Shown piece after piece: positions 35,442 to 46,445 of a stretch of 64,000 bases of DNA (position 1 is the first letter of the stretch; the number at the start of each line of letters is the position of its first letter). Both the position numbers and the translations under genes were made by a program. The DNA comes from Alishewanella aestuarii B11 (GTDB lineage: Bacteria > Pseudomonadota > Gammaproteobacteria > Enterobacterales > Alteromonadaceae): positions 51,906 to 115,905 of the forward strand of contig NZ_ALAB01000011.1 in NCBI RefSeq assembly GCF_000280055.1, given 5' to 3'. The notes under the pieces are model-generated. The model was not told where the DNA came from and made no database searches. It saw only the letters and a list, made by a program, of their open reading frames with translations.

Positions 35442-37271
35442 GTGCGCCCAGCATGGGCGCATTCTTGGAGGTGCAAGTCCTCCCATAAGCTGGCTACAGC
35501 GAATGAAGTGAAGCGCAACTGCAGAACGGCGACGGACTGTGGGGAGGAAGCGTGGAGCGAAACTGCGAGCCGATGAACAAGAATCGGATATGAGGCGTGA
35601 CTGAGCAGGGCGAGCAGGCATAATTCTGCGAAGCTCTCGTAGCCAAAGCTCTGTGACGTAAATCCGGCGGTTGTGCAGTGAAGGAATGCGCTCTTACCTG
35701 GGGAGCTCTCGCCTTATGCCTGAAAGGGCGACGTAGTGATACGGAGCGAGAAGTCAGCAGAGGCCGTAGTAGTGGATAACACGAAGGGCCGAACGAGAAG
35801 GAGTGTGAAACGCGTTGTTGATGAATAACGTCATGCATCAGATGTCCAAAGTGTTGGAGCGAGGTTCGCGACAGCAAGGTGAAGCCTTGTTGGTGCCTAC
35901 CCGTGATGAAACGGTACTCCCGCAACAACAGTTCAAACACACAGGGCAAGGCCTGCTTGAGCAGGCGTTTGCGCGAGAGAACATGCGCTTAGCGTGGCAA
36001 CGCGTAAAAGCGAACAAAGGTAGCGCCGGAGTAGACGGGCTGACGATAGCGCAGACGGCAGAGCACCTTAAGGTGCAGTGGCCGGCTATCAAAGCGCAGC
36101 TACTAAACGGCAGTTATCGTCCACAACCGGTACGCCGGGTCGGTATCCCGAAGAGCGACGGCACCGAGCGCGAGCTGGGTGTTCCAACGGTGACGGACCG
36201 GCTTATCCAACAAGCGTTACTTCAGGTACTGCAACCGAAACTGGACCCGCAATTCAGTGAGCACAGTTATGGTTTCAGACCTGGCAGACGGGCCCAAAGC
36301 GCGGTATTAGCGGCTCAGCGCTATGTGCAGGAGGGTTATCAGATAGTCGTTGATGTTGACTTGTCAAAGTTCTTTGACCGGGTGAACCATGACATTCTGA
36401 TGGACCGACTGAGCAAACGGCTGGATGATAAAGGCGTACTGCATCTTATCCGAGCCTATCTGAACGCCGGTATCATGGCTAATGGCGTGGTGATAACGCG
36501 CGAGGAAGGCACACCACAAGGTGGACCGCTCTCGCCGTTGTTGGCGAATGTGCTACTGGATGAGGTTGATAAAGCTTTAGCGCAACGCGGCTATCGGTTC
36601 GCCCGTTATGCGGACGACTGCAATGTATATGTTCGCAGTCAGAAAGCAGGAGAGCGGGTGATGGCGTGGCTGCGCAGGCTTTATGGGAAGCTGCGTTTGC
36701 AAGTGAATGAAAGCAAAAGCGCGGTAGGCAGTGTGTTTGGCCGAAAATTCTTAGGGTACAGCCTGTGGCGAACCCGAAGAGGCGAGGTTAAACGCGCGGT
36801 ATCTGAAGCGGCACTGACGCGTTTCAAAACACGGGTAAAGCAGTTAACACGCCGCCAGACAGGGCGCAGTCTAAGTGAAGTGATTGCTGGGTTACGTTGC
36901 TATATGCTGGGATGGAAAGGTTATTTCGGGTTATCCCAAACGCCTTACATCTGGCAAAGGCTGGATGAATGGATAAGACATCGTCTGAGAGCTATTCAGC
37001 TAAAGCAGTGGCGGCATGGCAAGCGCGCGTATGAAATGGTACGCAAGCTTGGCGGCTCAGAAAGTGTCGCGAAGCGGATTGCCGGAAACTGCCGCAGCTG
37101 GTGGCGAAACAGTCAGATGTTACTCCATACGGTACTGACGATAAGCTACTTCGATAGGCAAGGACTGGTGCGACTCTCCTGACCTCAACTTCTCGAACCG
37201 CCCGGTGCGGACCCGCATGCCGGGTGGTGTGGCAGGGGTAGATCAGATAATATGATCTCCCCTATGCCGAT
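35442..37271 (+). mobile_element. Group II intron (ribozyme plus reverse transcriptase)
   Basis: The 5' end is GTGCGCCC, fitting the GUGYG start of group II introns. About 370 bp of structured ribozyme precede the ORF, and after it (37185-37271) come a domain V-like hairpin (accgcccggtgcgg pairing with ccgcatgccgggtggt) and a domain VI-like hairpin ending ctatgccgat. Length is about 1.83 kb. Insertion directly after the T-run of a terminator is typical of terminator-homing introns. The 3' boundary is uncertain by one or two bases. The element looks complete. Confidence 0.85.
35821..37182 (+). CDS. Group II intron-encoded reverse transcriptase/maturase
   Basis: This protein of about 453 aa has reverse-transcriptase blocks: A-W-Q-R-V-K-A-N-K-G-S-A-G-V-D-G, I-P-K-S-D-G, Y-G-F-R-P-G-R, Q-G-G-P-L-S-P-L-L-A-N and the catalytic Y-A-D-D (about residue 260). 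A maturase (GIIM/X) domain follows. No HNH endonuclease motif is present at the C-terminus, so mobility would rely on single-stranded DNA targets. The ATG at 35821 is used here; TTG at 35815 is better spaced from AAGGAG (35798-35803) and is a real alternative. Confidence 0.92.
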   Translation: MNNVMHQMSKVLERGSRQQGEALLVPTRDETVLPQQQFKHTGQGLLEQAFARENMRLAWQRVKANKGSAGVDGLTIAQTAEHLKVQWPAIKAQLLNGSYRPQPVRRVGIPKSDGTERELGVPTVTDRLIQQALLQVLQPKLDPQFSEHSYGFRPGRRAQSAVLAAQRYVQEGYQIVVDVDLSKFFDRVNHDILMDRLSKRLDDKGVLHLIRAYLNAGIMANGVVITREEGTPQGGPLSPLLANVLLDEVDKALAQRGYRFARYADDCNVYVRSQKAGERVMAWLRRLYGKLRLQVNESKSAVGSVFGRKFLGYSLWRTRRGEVKRAVSEAALTRFKTRVKQLTRRQTGRSLSEVIAGLRCYMLGWKGYFGLSQTPYIWQRLDEWIRHRLRAIQLKQWRHGKRAYEMVRKLGGSESVAKRIAGNCRSWWRNSQMLLHTVLTISYFDRQGLVRLS

Positions 37272-37296
37272 TCAGCTTTGGCAGCTGAGATGGCGA

Positions 37297-39783
37297 TTAC
37301 GCGGCTTCAGCGTTCTTTGCTTCGGCTTTCAGGGCTTCAGCGCCATTGGCTTGCTGCTTTAATGATTTATCCGCGGCCAGATATTCCGGCTCGAAGTCAT
37401 CAACGTTAATCACAAATAAGCGGCTTTCTTCTGCTTTACGCAGTAAGGCGGCTTCCTGCTGATTAATCACGCCCAGCTGTAAACCCTCATCTGCCACTTC
37501 ATGCAGCCGGAAGAAAGGTAAACGTTTACCGGACGCTTTGCTGACCTTATCAAACAGGGGCTCTGCAGCCAGAATATCCAGCAGCGCCTGCTCAACACGG
37601 CCTAACTGATTACCTGGCTCTACCGTCAGATACAGGTGTTTACCCAAACGATTACGGGCTTCACAAGGTGTCATCATAATCCGCGATACCTGATGATCCA
37701 GTTTATCTGACGGCTTACGCAAGGTACGGCCAAACGGGAACACGATACGCTTTAATACCACGCCGACAACGCGGTTCGGGAAGTTATCGAACAATTCGGT
37801 TAAGGCGACCTGAGCGCGGAACAGGTTATCTTCACAGGCCCACTGCACCAGCGGTAAATCCTGCACCTGACGGCCTTCATCCTGATAACGCTTTAACACA
37901 GATGACGTGATATACAGCATACTAAGAATATCACCCAGTCGCGCTGAAATCCGTTCACGACGTTTTAAATCACCACCCAGGGTGCCCATGGCCACATCAG
38001 ACATCAGTGCCAGTGCTGCGCTAAAGCGGTTCATTTGCTTGTAGTAGCGGGCGGTATCATCGTTGTAAGGGGCGTGACTAAAGGCGCCGCCGGTTAACGA
38101 TAACCAGAAGGTGCGGAAGAAATTACTGATCGCAAAGCCGATATGGCCAAACAGTGCCTTGTCAAAAGCCGTGACAGCTGCGCCTTCGTCTGTCAGTTGT
38201 GCTGCCTGCAGTTCAGCCAGTACAAAAGGATGGCAACGGATCGCGCCCTGACCGTAAATAATCATATTCCGGGTCAGGATATTGGCACCCTCTACGGTAA
38301 TGGCTACCGGTGCACCCTGATAACCGCGGGCCAGGTAGTTGTTCGGGCCCATACAGATCCCCTTACCACCATGCACGTCCATCGCATCAATAATGGCCTG
38401 ACGCATACGTTCGGTCATATGGTATTTGGTAATAGCAGAGATCACCGACGGCTTTTCGCCCAGGTCAATCGAACTCACTGACATTGCCGTTGACGCATCG
38501 GCCATGTAGGCATAACCGCCAATCCGCGCCATCACTTCTTCTACGCCTTCCATCTTACCAACAGGTAATTTGAACTGACGACGAATACGGGCATAGGCAC
38601 CGGTTGCCAGCGCCACAGCCTTGATACCACCGGTACTGTTCGATGGCAGCGTAATAGCTCGGCCCACTGATAAACATTCCACCAGCATCCGCCAGCCCTG
38701 GCCCGCCATTTTCGGACCACCGATAATATAATCCAGCGGCACAAATACCTCAGTACCCTGAGTTGGACCATTCTGGAACGGTACATTTAGCGGGAAGTGA
38801 CGGCGGCCAATTTTAACACCAGGGGTATTAGCAGGGATCAGCGCACAGGTGATGCCCAGATCTTCTTTATCACCCAGCAGTTTGTCCGGATCTTGCAGTT
38901 TGAAAGCCAGGCCCAGTACAGTGGCGATCGGTGCCAGCGTGATATAACGCTTATTCCAGGTCAGGCGCATGCCGAGAATTTCCTCGCCATTCCACTGACC
39001 TTTACATACCACACCAAAATCCGGAATGGCACCGGCGTCAGAGCCGGCTTCCGGGCTGGTCAGGGCGAAGCAGGGCACATCGATACCCTTGGCCAGACGC
39101 GGTAAATAGTAGGCTTTTTGCTCATCAGTACCATAATGCTGCAACAGTTCGCCCGGGCCTAAGGAGTTTGGCACGCCGACGATGCTGGATAACATCATGC
39201 TCTTACTGGTCAGTTTTTGCAGCACGCAAGACTGGGCAAAGGCAGAAAATTCCAGACCACCGTATTCTTTCTTGATGATCATGGCAAAGAAGCCTTTGTC
39301 TTTCAGGTACTGATACACTTCCGGGGCCAGATCGGCCCGCTCATGGGTGGCATGCCAGTCGTCGAACATTGCCAGCACTTCTTCTACCGGGCCGTCTAAA
39401 AAGGCCTGCTCTTCAGCGCTTAAACGCGGCTGCGGGTAGTTGTGCATCTTGTGCCAATCCGGATTGCCACGGAACAGATCGCCTTCCCACCAGGTGGTAC
39501 CGGCGTCAATGGCTTCTTTTTCGGTGCTGGACATTTCCGGCATAATCTTGCGATACAGCTTTAACAGCGGTTTGGTCAGGTGCTGTTGACGCACGGACGC
39601 AATGTTCAGGGGTAAGGCAATGGCTAAAAAGACCAGCCAGGCGAAAACGCCTGCGACGCCACTAAAGGTACCCAGTAGTAGGATAGCGCCGAGTACGGCG
39701 GTAAATAATGTCAGGCTGGCGCGGTGATAGGCGAGAACGCCCGTCGCCACCAGCAGGGCAACACAAAGCAGAAACACACTCAT
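37297..39783 (-). CDS. fadE: FadE acyl-CoA dehydrogenase
   Basis: This 828-aa protein matches the long FadE family (E. coli 814 aa). It has two or three N-terminal membrane helices, then an acyl-CoA dehydrogenase core with [18 protein letters not shown] and [12 protein letters not shown]. It catalyses the first, FAD-dependent step of fatty-acid beta-oxidation at the inner membrane. The ATG has CAGGAG upstream. A FadR-like operator sits 18 bp before the start, so fatty acids probably induce it. Confidence 0.94.
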   Translation of the reverse strand: MSVFLLCVALLVATGVLAYHRASLTLFTAVLGAILLLGTFSGVAGVFAWLVFLAIALPLNIASVRQQHLTKPLLKLYRKIMPEMSSTEKEAIDAGTTWWEGDLFRGNPDWHKMHNYPQPRLSAEEQAFLDGPVEEVLAMFDDWHATHERADLAPEVYQYLKDKGFFAMIIKKEYGGLEFSAFAQSCVLQKLTSKSMMLSSIVGVPNSLGPGELLQHYGTDEQKAYYLPRLAKGIDVPCFALTSPEAGSDAGAIPDFGVVCKGQWNGEEILGMRLTWNKRYITLAPIATVLGLAFKLQDPDKLLGDKEDLGITCALIPANTPGVKIGRRHFPLNVPFQNGPTQGTEVFVPLDYIIGGPKMAGQGWRMLVECLSVGRAITLPSNSTGGIKAVALATGAYARIRRQFKLPVGKMEGVEEVMARIGGYAYMADASTAMSVSSIDLGEKPSVISAITKYHMTERMRQAIIDAMDVHGGKGICMGPNNYLARGYQGAPVAITVEGANILTRNMIIYGQGAIRCHPFVLAELQAAQLTDEGAAVTAFDKALFGHIGFAISNFFRTFWLSLTGGAFSHAPYNDDTARYYKQMNRFSAALALMSDVAMGTLGGDLKRRERISARLGDILSMLYITSSVLKRYQDEGRQVQDLPLVQWACEDNLFRAQVALTELFDNFPNRVVGVVLKRIVFPFGRTLRKPSDKLDHQVSRIMMTPCEARNRLGKHLYLTVEPGNQLGRVEQALLDILAAEPLFDKVSKASGKRLPFFRLHEVADEGLQLGVINQQEAALLRKAEESRLFVINVDDFEPEYLAADKSLKQQANGAEALKAEAKNAEAA

Positions 39784-39800
39784 TGTAAACTCCTGTGATA

Positions 39801-39817
39801 AGAGGTCTGACCACTAA
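39801..39817. promoter_or_regulatory. FadR-like operator upstream of fadE
   Basis: On the fadE strand the site reads AGTGGTCAGACCTCT and contains the exact FadR core TGGTCNGACC (39804-39813). Its place just upstream of fadE and within the likely promoter is that of a repressor site lifted by long-chain acyl-CoA. The rest of the 213-bp gap to yafJ has no gene. Confidence 0.75.
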
Positions 39818-39996
39818 AGCTTTAGCTTAGAATGCTTTAAGCCAAGTTGCAAGCAATTCGTGTTGATGCGCTGGCGTTGCAGCTGTCAACAAAAGTTGCA
39901 GACACTGTTAGTTACGTTTTAGCATAGCAAGCAGATGTGAAATGTACCGCTAAACAGTGGGGTTTTTCCGGAGTTTTCAGATGCGGAGACGGGCAG

Positions 39997-40767
39997 TTGT
40001 GTGAATTATTAGGCATGTCAGCTAATGTGCCAACGGATATTTGCTTTAGCTTTAAAGGCTTAAAGGAACGTGGTGGCCGCACTGGGCCGCATAAAGACGG
40101 TTGGGGCGTGGCGTTCTACGAAGGTAAGGGCGTGTGTACCTTTAAGGATGCCTTGCCCAGCTATCAGTCAGAAATCGCCCGCCTGGTATCCGACTATCCA
40201 ATCAAAAGTACGGCCGTGGTGGCCCATGTGCGGCAAGCTAACAGCGGTCGCGTTGGCCTTGAAAATACTCACCCTTTTACCCGCGAGCTGTGGGGCCGTT
40301 ATTGGACCTATGCCCACAATGGCCAGCTAAAGGATTTCCGCCAGTTAGCGGTTGAGCGCTTTCAGCCGGTAGGGACTACCGACAGTGAACGGGCGTTTTG
40401 CTATCTGCTGAGTGAGCTGGTGAAACGCTATCCCAATCGTAGTCCTGGCCCTAAAGCGGCGATGCGCTTTATCGCCCGGCTGTTACCGCGCCTGCAACAG
40501 CTGGGAGTGTTTAATATGCTGCTAACGGATGGCGAGTATGTGCTGGCATTTTGCACCACCAAGCTGCATTGGATCACCCGCCGCGCACCCTTTGGTGTGG
40601 CGCGCTTGTCTGATGTTGATGTGGATATTGATTTTAGCCGGGAAACCACACCCAAGGATGTGGTCACCATTATTGCCACAGAGCCACTGACTAACAACGA
40701 GCAGTGGCATAAGATGCAACCGGGGGAGGCGCAGTTATTCCGTTTCGGTGAGCCGCTCGGGCGCTAA
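39997..40767 (+). CDS. yafJ: YafJ-type class II glutamine amidotransferase
   Basis: This 256-aa protein begins at a TTG so that Cys becomes residue 2 (M-C-E-L-L-G-M-S-A-N), as an N-terminal-nucleophile amidotransferase requires; GGAG lies 8 bp upstream. An upstream ATG at 39937 would bury the catalytic Cys. Other family motifs are D-G-W-G-V-A-F-Y, H-V-R-Q-A-N-S-G and W-T-Y-A-H-N-G-Q-L. The acceptor substrate is not known. The gene overlaps the end of the convergent DUF3108 gene by 33 bp. Confidence 0.9.
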   Translation: MCELLGMSANVPTDICFSFKGLKERGGRTGPHKDGWGVAFYEGKGVCTFKDALPSYQSEIARLVSDYPIKSTAVVAHVRQANSGRVGLENTHPFTRELWGRYWTYAHNGQLKDFRQLAVERFQPVGTTDSERAFCYLLSELVKRYPNRSPGPKAAMRFIARLLPRLQQLGVFNMLLTDGEYVLAFCTTKLHWITRRAPFGVARLSDVDVDIDFSRETTPKDVVTIIATEPLTNNEQWHKMQPGEAQLFRFGEPLGR

Positions 40768-41520
40768 ACGCTGTAGCCACTCTAATTTGTGGAGCTGCAC
40801 GTCAAATTGCTCGACATTATCTTCACCACGCCATAGACGTACCAGCATATAATCCAGCTCCGGTGCTACCCAGGCCAGCACCTGCTTATCGCTGTTTTCT
40901 TCTACCCGGGCGATCCGGATGGCGCGCAGGTTGCCATAGGGCAGGGCCAGTGGCTCTTCCAGTTCCACCCGGTAATGGTAGGTGCGGCTATTACCATCCC
41001 GGTTCAGCACCTGATAACTGAACTCCGTTTTACCGGCTTTCAGATCCGTTACCAGTTGTTGATGGTAACTAAGCGGATCCAGCCAGTTATCCTGCCATGG
41101 GATCTGTTTCAAGGTGGCTCTTTTGCCAGTCAACACCTGTTGCTGTTGCCAGTCCAGCCGCCATTCGTAATGCCGGTTGCTGCCGGTACCGCTGCGTTTC
41201 ATCAGATAATGTACAGGCCGGATCTGCCCTTGTTCTACCTTAAACTCTGATAATTCACTGCGTTTATCACTAAACACCAGCCAACTGATATCACTGCTGT
41301 AGCCCATTTCATAATGCTGGCCTTTATCGTGCAGATAGCGACGGGCTTTACCATGGTTTTTACCGGCACGATAAATTAAATATTCGGCGTTAAAGGTGCT
41401 GAAGGCTGGCGCCTCGACCGTGACAGGGGCTGCAGCCTGAGCTGCAGCGCTGAGTAAACAGGTGCTAATTAATACGGCAGCGCTATGGCGCAACCTCGAC
41501 ATCATCCTCATCCTGGGCAT
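40735..41520 (-). CDS. DUF3108-family periplasmic protein
   Basis: This protein of up to 261 aa has a signal peptide (L-L-S-A-A-A-Q-A-A-A) and a DUF3108 body (F-N-A-E-Y-L-I-Y-R-A-G near its start, W-L-D-P-L-S-Y-H in the middle, Y-M-L-V-R-L-W near the end). The start could be any of four ATGs between 41520 and 41502, all inside the purN 3' end. It is encoded behind purM-purN, an arrangement seen in related bacteria. The function is unknown. Confidence 0.82.
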   Translation of the reverse strand: MPRMRMMSRLRHSAAVLISTCLLSAAAQAAAPVTVEAPAFSTFNAEYLIYRAGKNHGKARRYLHDKGQHYEMGYSSDISWLVFSDKRSELSEFKVEQGQIRPVHYLMKRSGTGSNRHYEWRLDWQQQQVLTGKRATLKQIPWQDNWLDPLSYHQQLVTDLKAGKTEFSYQVLNRDGNSRTYHYRVELEEPLALPYGNLRAIRIARVEENSDKQVLAWVAPELDYMLVRLWRGEDNVEQFDVQLHKLEWLQRLAPERLTETE

Positions 41521-42145
41521 AACCTTGTGCTGGAAGTACGTTACCGTCTAACCATGCCTCATTTGCCCGTTGTTGTAAACGGTCCTGACAGAACCAGCGC
41601 ACCACCAGCGGATAGATCTGATGTTCCTGCGCATGAACCCGCTCTGCTACGATTGAAGCATCGTCCCCCGGGAAAATGGGTACCTTGGCCTGTAAAATTA
41701 CCGGACCACCGTCCAGTTGCTCGGTAACAAAATGTACGCTGCAACCATGTTCGGTATCACCTGCGTCAATTGCCCGCTGGTGGGTAGCCAATCCCTGATA
41801 CTTAGGTAGCAAAGAAGGGTGAATGTTCAATAATTTACGGGAAAAGTGCTGCACAAATTCTGCAGTCAGGATGCGCATAAAGCCAGCCAGTACAATCAAA
41901 TCAGGCTTAAATTGCTCAATCGCAGCAATCAGCGCCTGATCATAGGCTTCCCGGCTGTCGAAACCTTTGTGACTAAGCACTGCGGTACTGATACCGGCGG
42001 CTTCAGCCCGTTTTAAACCAAAGGCGTTTGCTTTGTTCGAGATCACCCCGGTAATCTTACCGGGGATAAAGCCCGCAGCACAGCTATCCAGCAGGGCTTG
42101 CAAATTGCTGCCACTGCCGGAAATCAGCACGACGATAGATTTCAT
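41483..42145 (-). CDS. purN: Phosphoribosylglycinamide formyltransferase PurN
   Basis: This 220-aa enzyme uses 10-formyltetrahydrofolate to formylate GAR in purine synthesis. Motifs are I-S-G-S-G-S-N-L-Q-A (phosphate loop), N-I-H-P-S-L-L-P (catalytic Asn-His) and the D-x-G region D-G-G-P-V-I. It begins 9 bp after purM and is the second gene of the purMN operon. Confidence 0.95.
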   Translation of the reverse strand: MKSIVVLISGSGSNLQALLDSCAAGFIPGKITGVISNKANAFGLKRAEAAGISTAVLSHKGFDSREAYDQALIAAIEQFKPDLIVLAGFMRILTAEFVQHFSRKLLNIHPSLLPKYQGLATHQRAIDAGDTEHGCSVHFVTEQLDGGPVILQAKVPIFPGDDASIVAERVHAQEHQIYPLVVRWFCQDRLQQRANEAWLDGNVLPAQGYAQDEDDVEVAP

Positions 42146-42154
42146 GCTGCCTCG

Positions 42155-43198
42155 TTACTCGTTGATAATAACCAACTGCTCGTCAGCCGCTGCAGCCTGG
42201 ATTTCACCCAGATGCCAGGCGGTTTCACCGGCTTGCTGTAATTGTGACAGGGCATTATCGAGTTGTGCAGCTGGTACTACCACAATCATCCCCACGCCAC
42301 AGTTAAAGGTGCGGTACATTTCATGGCGGCTGATATTGCCCTGCTGTTGCAGCCAGTCAAAAATCGCCGGCCACTGCCAGCTCTTGCCATTAATCACGGC
42401 CTTGGTATCGGCTGGTAACACCCGTGGAATATTTTCCCAGAAGCCACCGCCAGTGATATGACACAAAGCATGTACCGGTGTAGTTTTAAACAGTGCCAGC
42501 AGATTCTTGACATAAATGCGGGTTGGCTCCAGCAGATGATCAGCCAGTGACTTGCCTGCCAATAACGTGTCAGGGGATTGACCTGACACTTCCAGTACCT
42601 TGCGGATCAGTGAAAAGCCATTAGAGTGTGGGCCAGAAGACGCTAAGGCAATCAGTTGATCGCCGGGTTGGACTTTAGTGCCATCGATAATATCGGCTTT
42701 TTCGACCACGCCGACGCAGAAACCGGCGATATCATAGTCATCACCATGATACATGCCTGGCATTTCAGCGGTTTCACCGCCAACCAGTGCACAGCCTGAC
42801 TGGACACAGCCTTCCGCAATACCGGCTACCACGCGCGACGCCGTATCGACATCTAATTTACCAGTGGCGTAATAATCGAGGAAAAACAGCGGTTCGGCAC
42901 CCTGTACTACCAGATCGTTCACGCACATCGCAACCAGATCGATGCCTACGCCATCATGGCGTTTTAAATCCATCGCCAAGCGTAACTTAGTGCCGACACC
43001 GTCGGTACCTGACACCAGCACCGGTTCTTTATAACCGGCAGGGATCTGGCACAGCGCGCCAAAACCACCGAGGCCACCAATGACTTCCGGACGGGTGGTG
43101 CGCTTAACCGCGCCTTTGATCCGATCAACCAGCGCATTACCTGCGTCTATGTCTACTCCGGCGTCTTTATAGCTTAAAGATGTTTTCTGCTCGCTCAC
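42155..43198 (-). CDS. purM: Phosphoribosylformylglycinamidine cyclo-ligase PurM
   Basis: This 347-aa AIR synthetase has the family start [13 protein letters not shown] and the G-T-D-G-V-G-T-K-L motif. The initiation codon is GTG at 43198 with AGGAAAG upstream. It is in an operon with purN and a DUF3108 gene. No PurR-box is visible in the 75-bp leader. Confidence 0.95.
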   Translation of the reverse strand: MSEQKTSLSYKDAGVDIDAGNALVDRIKGAVKRTTRPEVIGGLGGFGALCQIPAGYKEPVLVSGTDGVGTKLRLAMDLKRHDGVGIDLVAMCVNDLVVQGAEPLFFLDYYATGKLDVDTASRVVAGIAEGCVQSGCALVGGETAEMPGMYHGDDYDIAGFCVGVVEKADIIDGTKVQPGDQLIALASSGPHSNGFSLIRKVLEVSGQSPDTLLAGKSLADHLLEPTRIYVKNLLALFKTTPVHALCHITGGGFWENIPRVLPADTKAVINGKSWQWPAIFDWLQQQGNISRHEMYRTFNCGVGMIVVVPAAQLDNALSQLQQAGETAWHLGEIQAAAADEQLVIINE

Positions 43199-43272
43199 GG
43201 CTTTCCTCGAATGGCTTGGGGGTTGGCTAAAGAGGGCGCTATTTTACCTTTTTAACGGCGCCGACAAAAGCC

Positions 43273-43680
43273 TTACTGTGTAGCATTCTCACGTGCCTGA
43301 CGCAGATAGTCCTGCAAGCTGATACTGTCATGGTTCACAATTTTATGGTAACACACTGATGCAAAAGGAAATTCCTTGTCGCCAAAACCTACCGCCATAT
43401 AGGGTGCACTTTCATCCGCCGTATTATTTTGCCATTGGCCACCAACGTGGCGGATAAAGACTTCACCAATATAGGCACCAATAATGTTACAGAGGGTAAA
43501 CAGCAGCTCACTGGAATGGGGTTTGCTCTGCTGATCCTGATGCAAGCGGGATAACAGCTGGTCGACTTGGTGCAGGCTATCCAGACTGTAATCTAGTGTC
43601 AGTTGGTGCTGCTCGGCAGCATAACCTACGGCATCTGCTGCAGATTGCTGCATCAGTGTACTCAGTTCCTGTGATTGCAT
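43273..43680 (-). CDS. Uncharacterised 135-aa protein
   Basis: I do not recognise the family. The sequence has a helical N-terminal half and a conserved-looking motif I-I-G-A-Y-I-G-E-V-F-I-R-H-V-G-G-Q-W, followed by F-P-F-A-S-V. There is no signal peptide or membrane helix. The ATG has AGGAG 6 bp upstream and starts 12 bp after the LysR gene stop, so the two are probably co-transcribed. Confidence 0.7.
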   Translation of the reverse strand: MQSQELSTLMQQSAADAVGYAAEQHQLTLDYSLDSLHQVDQLLSRLHQDQQSKPHSSELLFTLCNIIGAYIGEVFIRHVGGQWQNNTADESAPYMAVGFGDKEFPFASVCYHKIVNHDSISLQDYLRQARENATQ

Positions 43681-43692
43681 AATGTCTCCTGA

Positions 43693-44580
43693 TTATTTTT
43701 GATGTGCGGCCAGTAACAGTTGGCGCAATTGCCGGCTGCCAGGCCCCAGTGTTTCTTCTTGTGGTGCCAACAGGCTCATGGGTACCAGCCGCTCGGTACT
43801 TTGTTTAAGCGGTAAGCGGCAGAGTTGTCCGCTATCAAGCTGTGATTGCACCACAAAGTCGGGTAGCCAACAAAAGCCCAGGCCCAACTGCAAGATTTCG
43901 ACGGCTTCGTAAAAGTTATCGACTGTCCAGCGTTGCTCTGCCTTTAACCAGCCCATATGCTCCTGCGGTTTAACCGCCGTATCGCGGATCACGATCTGCA
44001 GCTGCTGACTCAGTTCATTCTGATCCAGGCTTTCGATAGCCGCTAACGGATGCTGACAGCCCACTACCGGAATAAAGCGAGTCACATACAGCGGTTCACT
44101 GAGGTAGCCTTTGGGCACCACGCCAGTAATCACCAAGTCCGCTTTTTTCTGGGTAATAATTTCACTGGTGCCGGTCAGTACGGTATCAATAATTTGCACC
44201 CGGCTGCCGCGACTCAGCGGATAAAAGGCCTGTAGCGCCTGATATAAAAACTGTTTCGGATAGGCCAATTCCGTCGCGATGCGGATCTCCGGCTCCCAGC
44301 CCTTGTCCAGGTTATCGGCCAACAACTCTAAGTCTTCAATTTGCTGGGTCAGAATACGGGAGCGGCGCAACATCACTTCACCGGCTGCTGTGAGCTGGGC
44401 TTTGCGGCCAATGACTTCCAATAATTCCACCCCAAGCTGCGATTGCAATTTGGCCACCGCATGATTGAGTGAGGATTGGCTTTTGTTCAGTAACTCGGCG
44501 GCCTGAGCATAGCCGCCGGCGTCTACGACAGCCTGTAAAATACGCCATTGTTCAAGGGTGGACTTTGGTCGAAATGGCAT
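43693..44580 (-). CDS. LysR-family transcriptional regulator
   Basis: This 295-aa protein has an N-terminal HTH (G-G-Y-A-Q-A-A-E-L-L-N-K-S-Q-S-S-L-N-H-A-V) and a LysR effector domain. AGCAGGAG lies upstream of the ATG. It heads a two-gene transcript with the 135-aa protein. Targets are unknown. Confidence 0.88.
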   Translation of the reverse strand: MPFRPKSTLEQWRILQAVVDAGGYAQAAELLNKSQSSLNHAVAKLQSQLGVELLEVIGRKAQLTAAGEVMLRRSRILTQQIEDLELLADNLDKGWEPEIRIATELAYPKQFLYQALQAFYPLSRGSRVQIIDTVLTGTSEIITQKKADLVITGVVPKGYLSEPLYVTRFIPVVGCQHPLAAIESLDQNELSQQLQIVIRDTAVKPQEHMGWLKAEQRWTVDNFYEAVEILQLGLGFCWLPDFVVQSQLDSGQLCRLPLKQSTERLVPMSLLAPQEETLGPGSRQLRQLLLAAHQK

Positions 44581-44600
44581 AGAATACTTTGCTCCTGCTA

Positions 44601-44640
44601 GGGCGTGTTGACGTTTGCTGCTTGTTGTTGCAGCCGTTAC
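44601..44640. repeat. Solo end of the gggcgtgttgacg MITE, overlapping the cmoB stop
   Basis: The segment repeats the right end of the 10726-11037 element over about 40 bp with a single mismatch up to cagccgtt. The TA before it (44599-44600) is present, but no second end is seen. The cmoB stop codon (44637-44639) lies inside the shared sequence. Confidence 0.75.
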
Positions 44641-45602
44641 ACCCGGGCCAGCACCACGGCCCGTAGTGGTGCCGGATAACCTTCAATGGTCTTACTATGA
44701 TCATTCGGATCGAGAAAATCAATCAGACTTTCATTTTCCATCCAGGCTGTGGCGCGCTGCTCTTCCAGGCTGGTGGTATTCAAATCAACCACCCGTATAT
44801 CTTTAAAGCCGAGCCGGTTTAACCAGTGGCATAAGGCGGCGGTACTGGGGATAAACCAGACATTACGCATCTTGGCATAGCGCTCACCCGGCACTAACAC
44901 TGTTTGCTCGTCGCCTTCGACCACTAAGGTTTCCAACACCAGCTCGCCTCCCGGCCGCAGTTGTTGCTTTAATTGCTGTAAAAAATCCAGCGGTGAGCGG
45001 CGATGGTATAACACCCCCATCGAAAACACCGTATCGAACTGCTTTAAGGCGGGCATCTCGTCGATTCCAATCGGGATTAAATTCACCGCCGGATCCGGAT
45101 TAAAGTGTTTAATGGCTTGAAACTGCGCATAAAACAGTTGCGACGGGTCGATACCGACCACAAAACGGGCGCCGGCACCGCGCATCCGCCATAAGTGATA
45201 GCCGCTGCCACAGCCGACATCAAGCACGGTGCGGTTAGTTAAATTACTGATATGCGGCAATACGCGCTGCCATTTCCAATCCGAGCGCCACTCGGTATCA
45301 ATGTCAATGCCGTGAATGGAGAAGGGGCCTTTGCGCCAGGGTTTTAATTGTTGTAATAAATAGCGAATGCGTTCGGCTTCGCCGGCGCTGATATCAGCGG
45401 CTGTACCGAATTTCACCTCCTGCTGTAGCTCAACGACCGAGGGCCTGGTTACGGGCAAATGCTGCAACACCTTTTGCCAGCTGGCAAAGTCACCATGTAG
45501 CGCTTCTTTGCGCCAGTTGGCCAGTTGGGCCGGTAAGGTTTCCAGCCAGGCGTTTAACTGGTTTTGCGCCAGGGCGGCATAAAAGGGAGAAAAATCCAGC
45601 AT
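44637..45602 (-). CDS. cmoB: tRNA U34 carboxymethyltransferase CmoB
   Basis: This 321-aa enzyme transfers the carboxymethyl group of carboxy-SAM to 5-hydroxyuridine 34 of tRNA. The SAM-binding region reads [15 protein letters not shown] and is followed by G-I-D-P-S-Q-L-F. The length is normal (E. coli 323 aa). It starts 2 bp after cmoA. Its last codon and stop fall in a MITE end, but the C-terminus still looks intact. Confidence 0.95.
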   Translation of the reverse strand: MLDFSPFYAALAQNQLNAWLETLPAQLANWRKEALHGDFASWQKVLQHLPVTRPSVVELQQEVKFGTAADISAGEAERIRYLLQQLKPWRKGPFSIHGIDIDTEWRSDWKWQRVLPHISNLTNRTVLDVGCGSGYHLWRMRGAGARFVVGIDPSQLFYAQFQAIKHFNPDPAVNLIPIGIDEMPALKQFDTVFSMGVLYHRRSPLDFLQQLKQQLRPGGELVLETLVVEGDEQTVLVPGERYAKMRNVWFIPSTAALCHWLNRLGFKDIRVVDLNTTSLEEQRATAWMENESLIDFLDPNDHSKTIEGYPAPLRAVVLARV

Positions 45603-45604
45603 GC

Positions 45605-46342
<738 letters not shown>

Positions 46343-46445
46343 TCAATAAGGGCACGATATGACCGGCATTTTAACGCAAAGGCGGGCACTTTTCTGCAGT
46401 TAATCGTTACAGCCGTAGGGCTTTACTGCTTTTCCAAAGCGGGCA

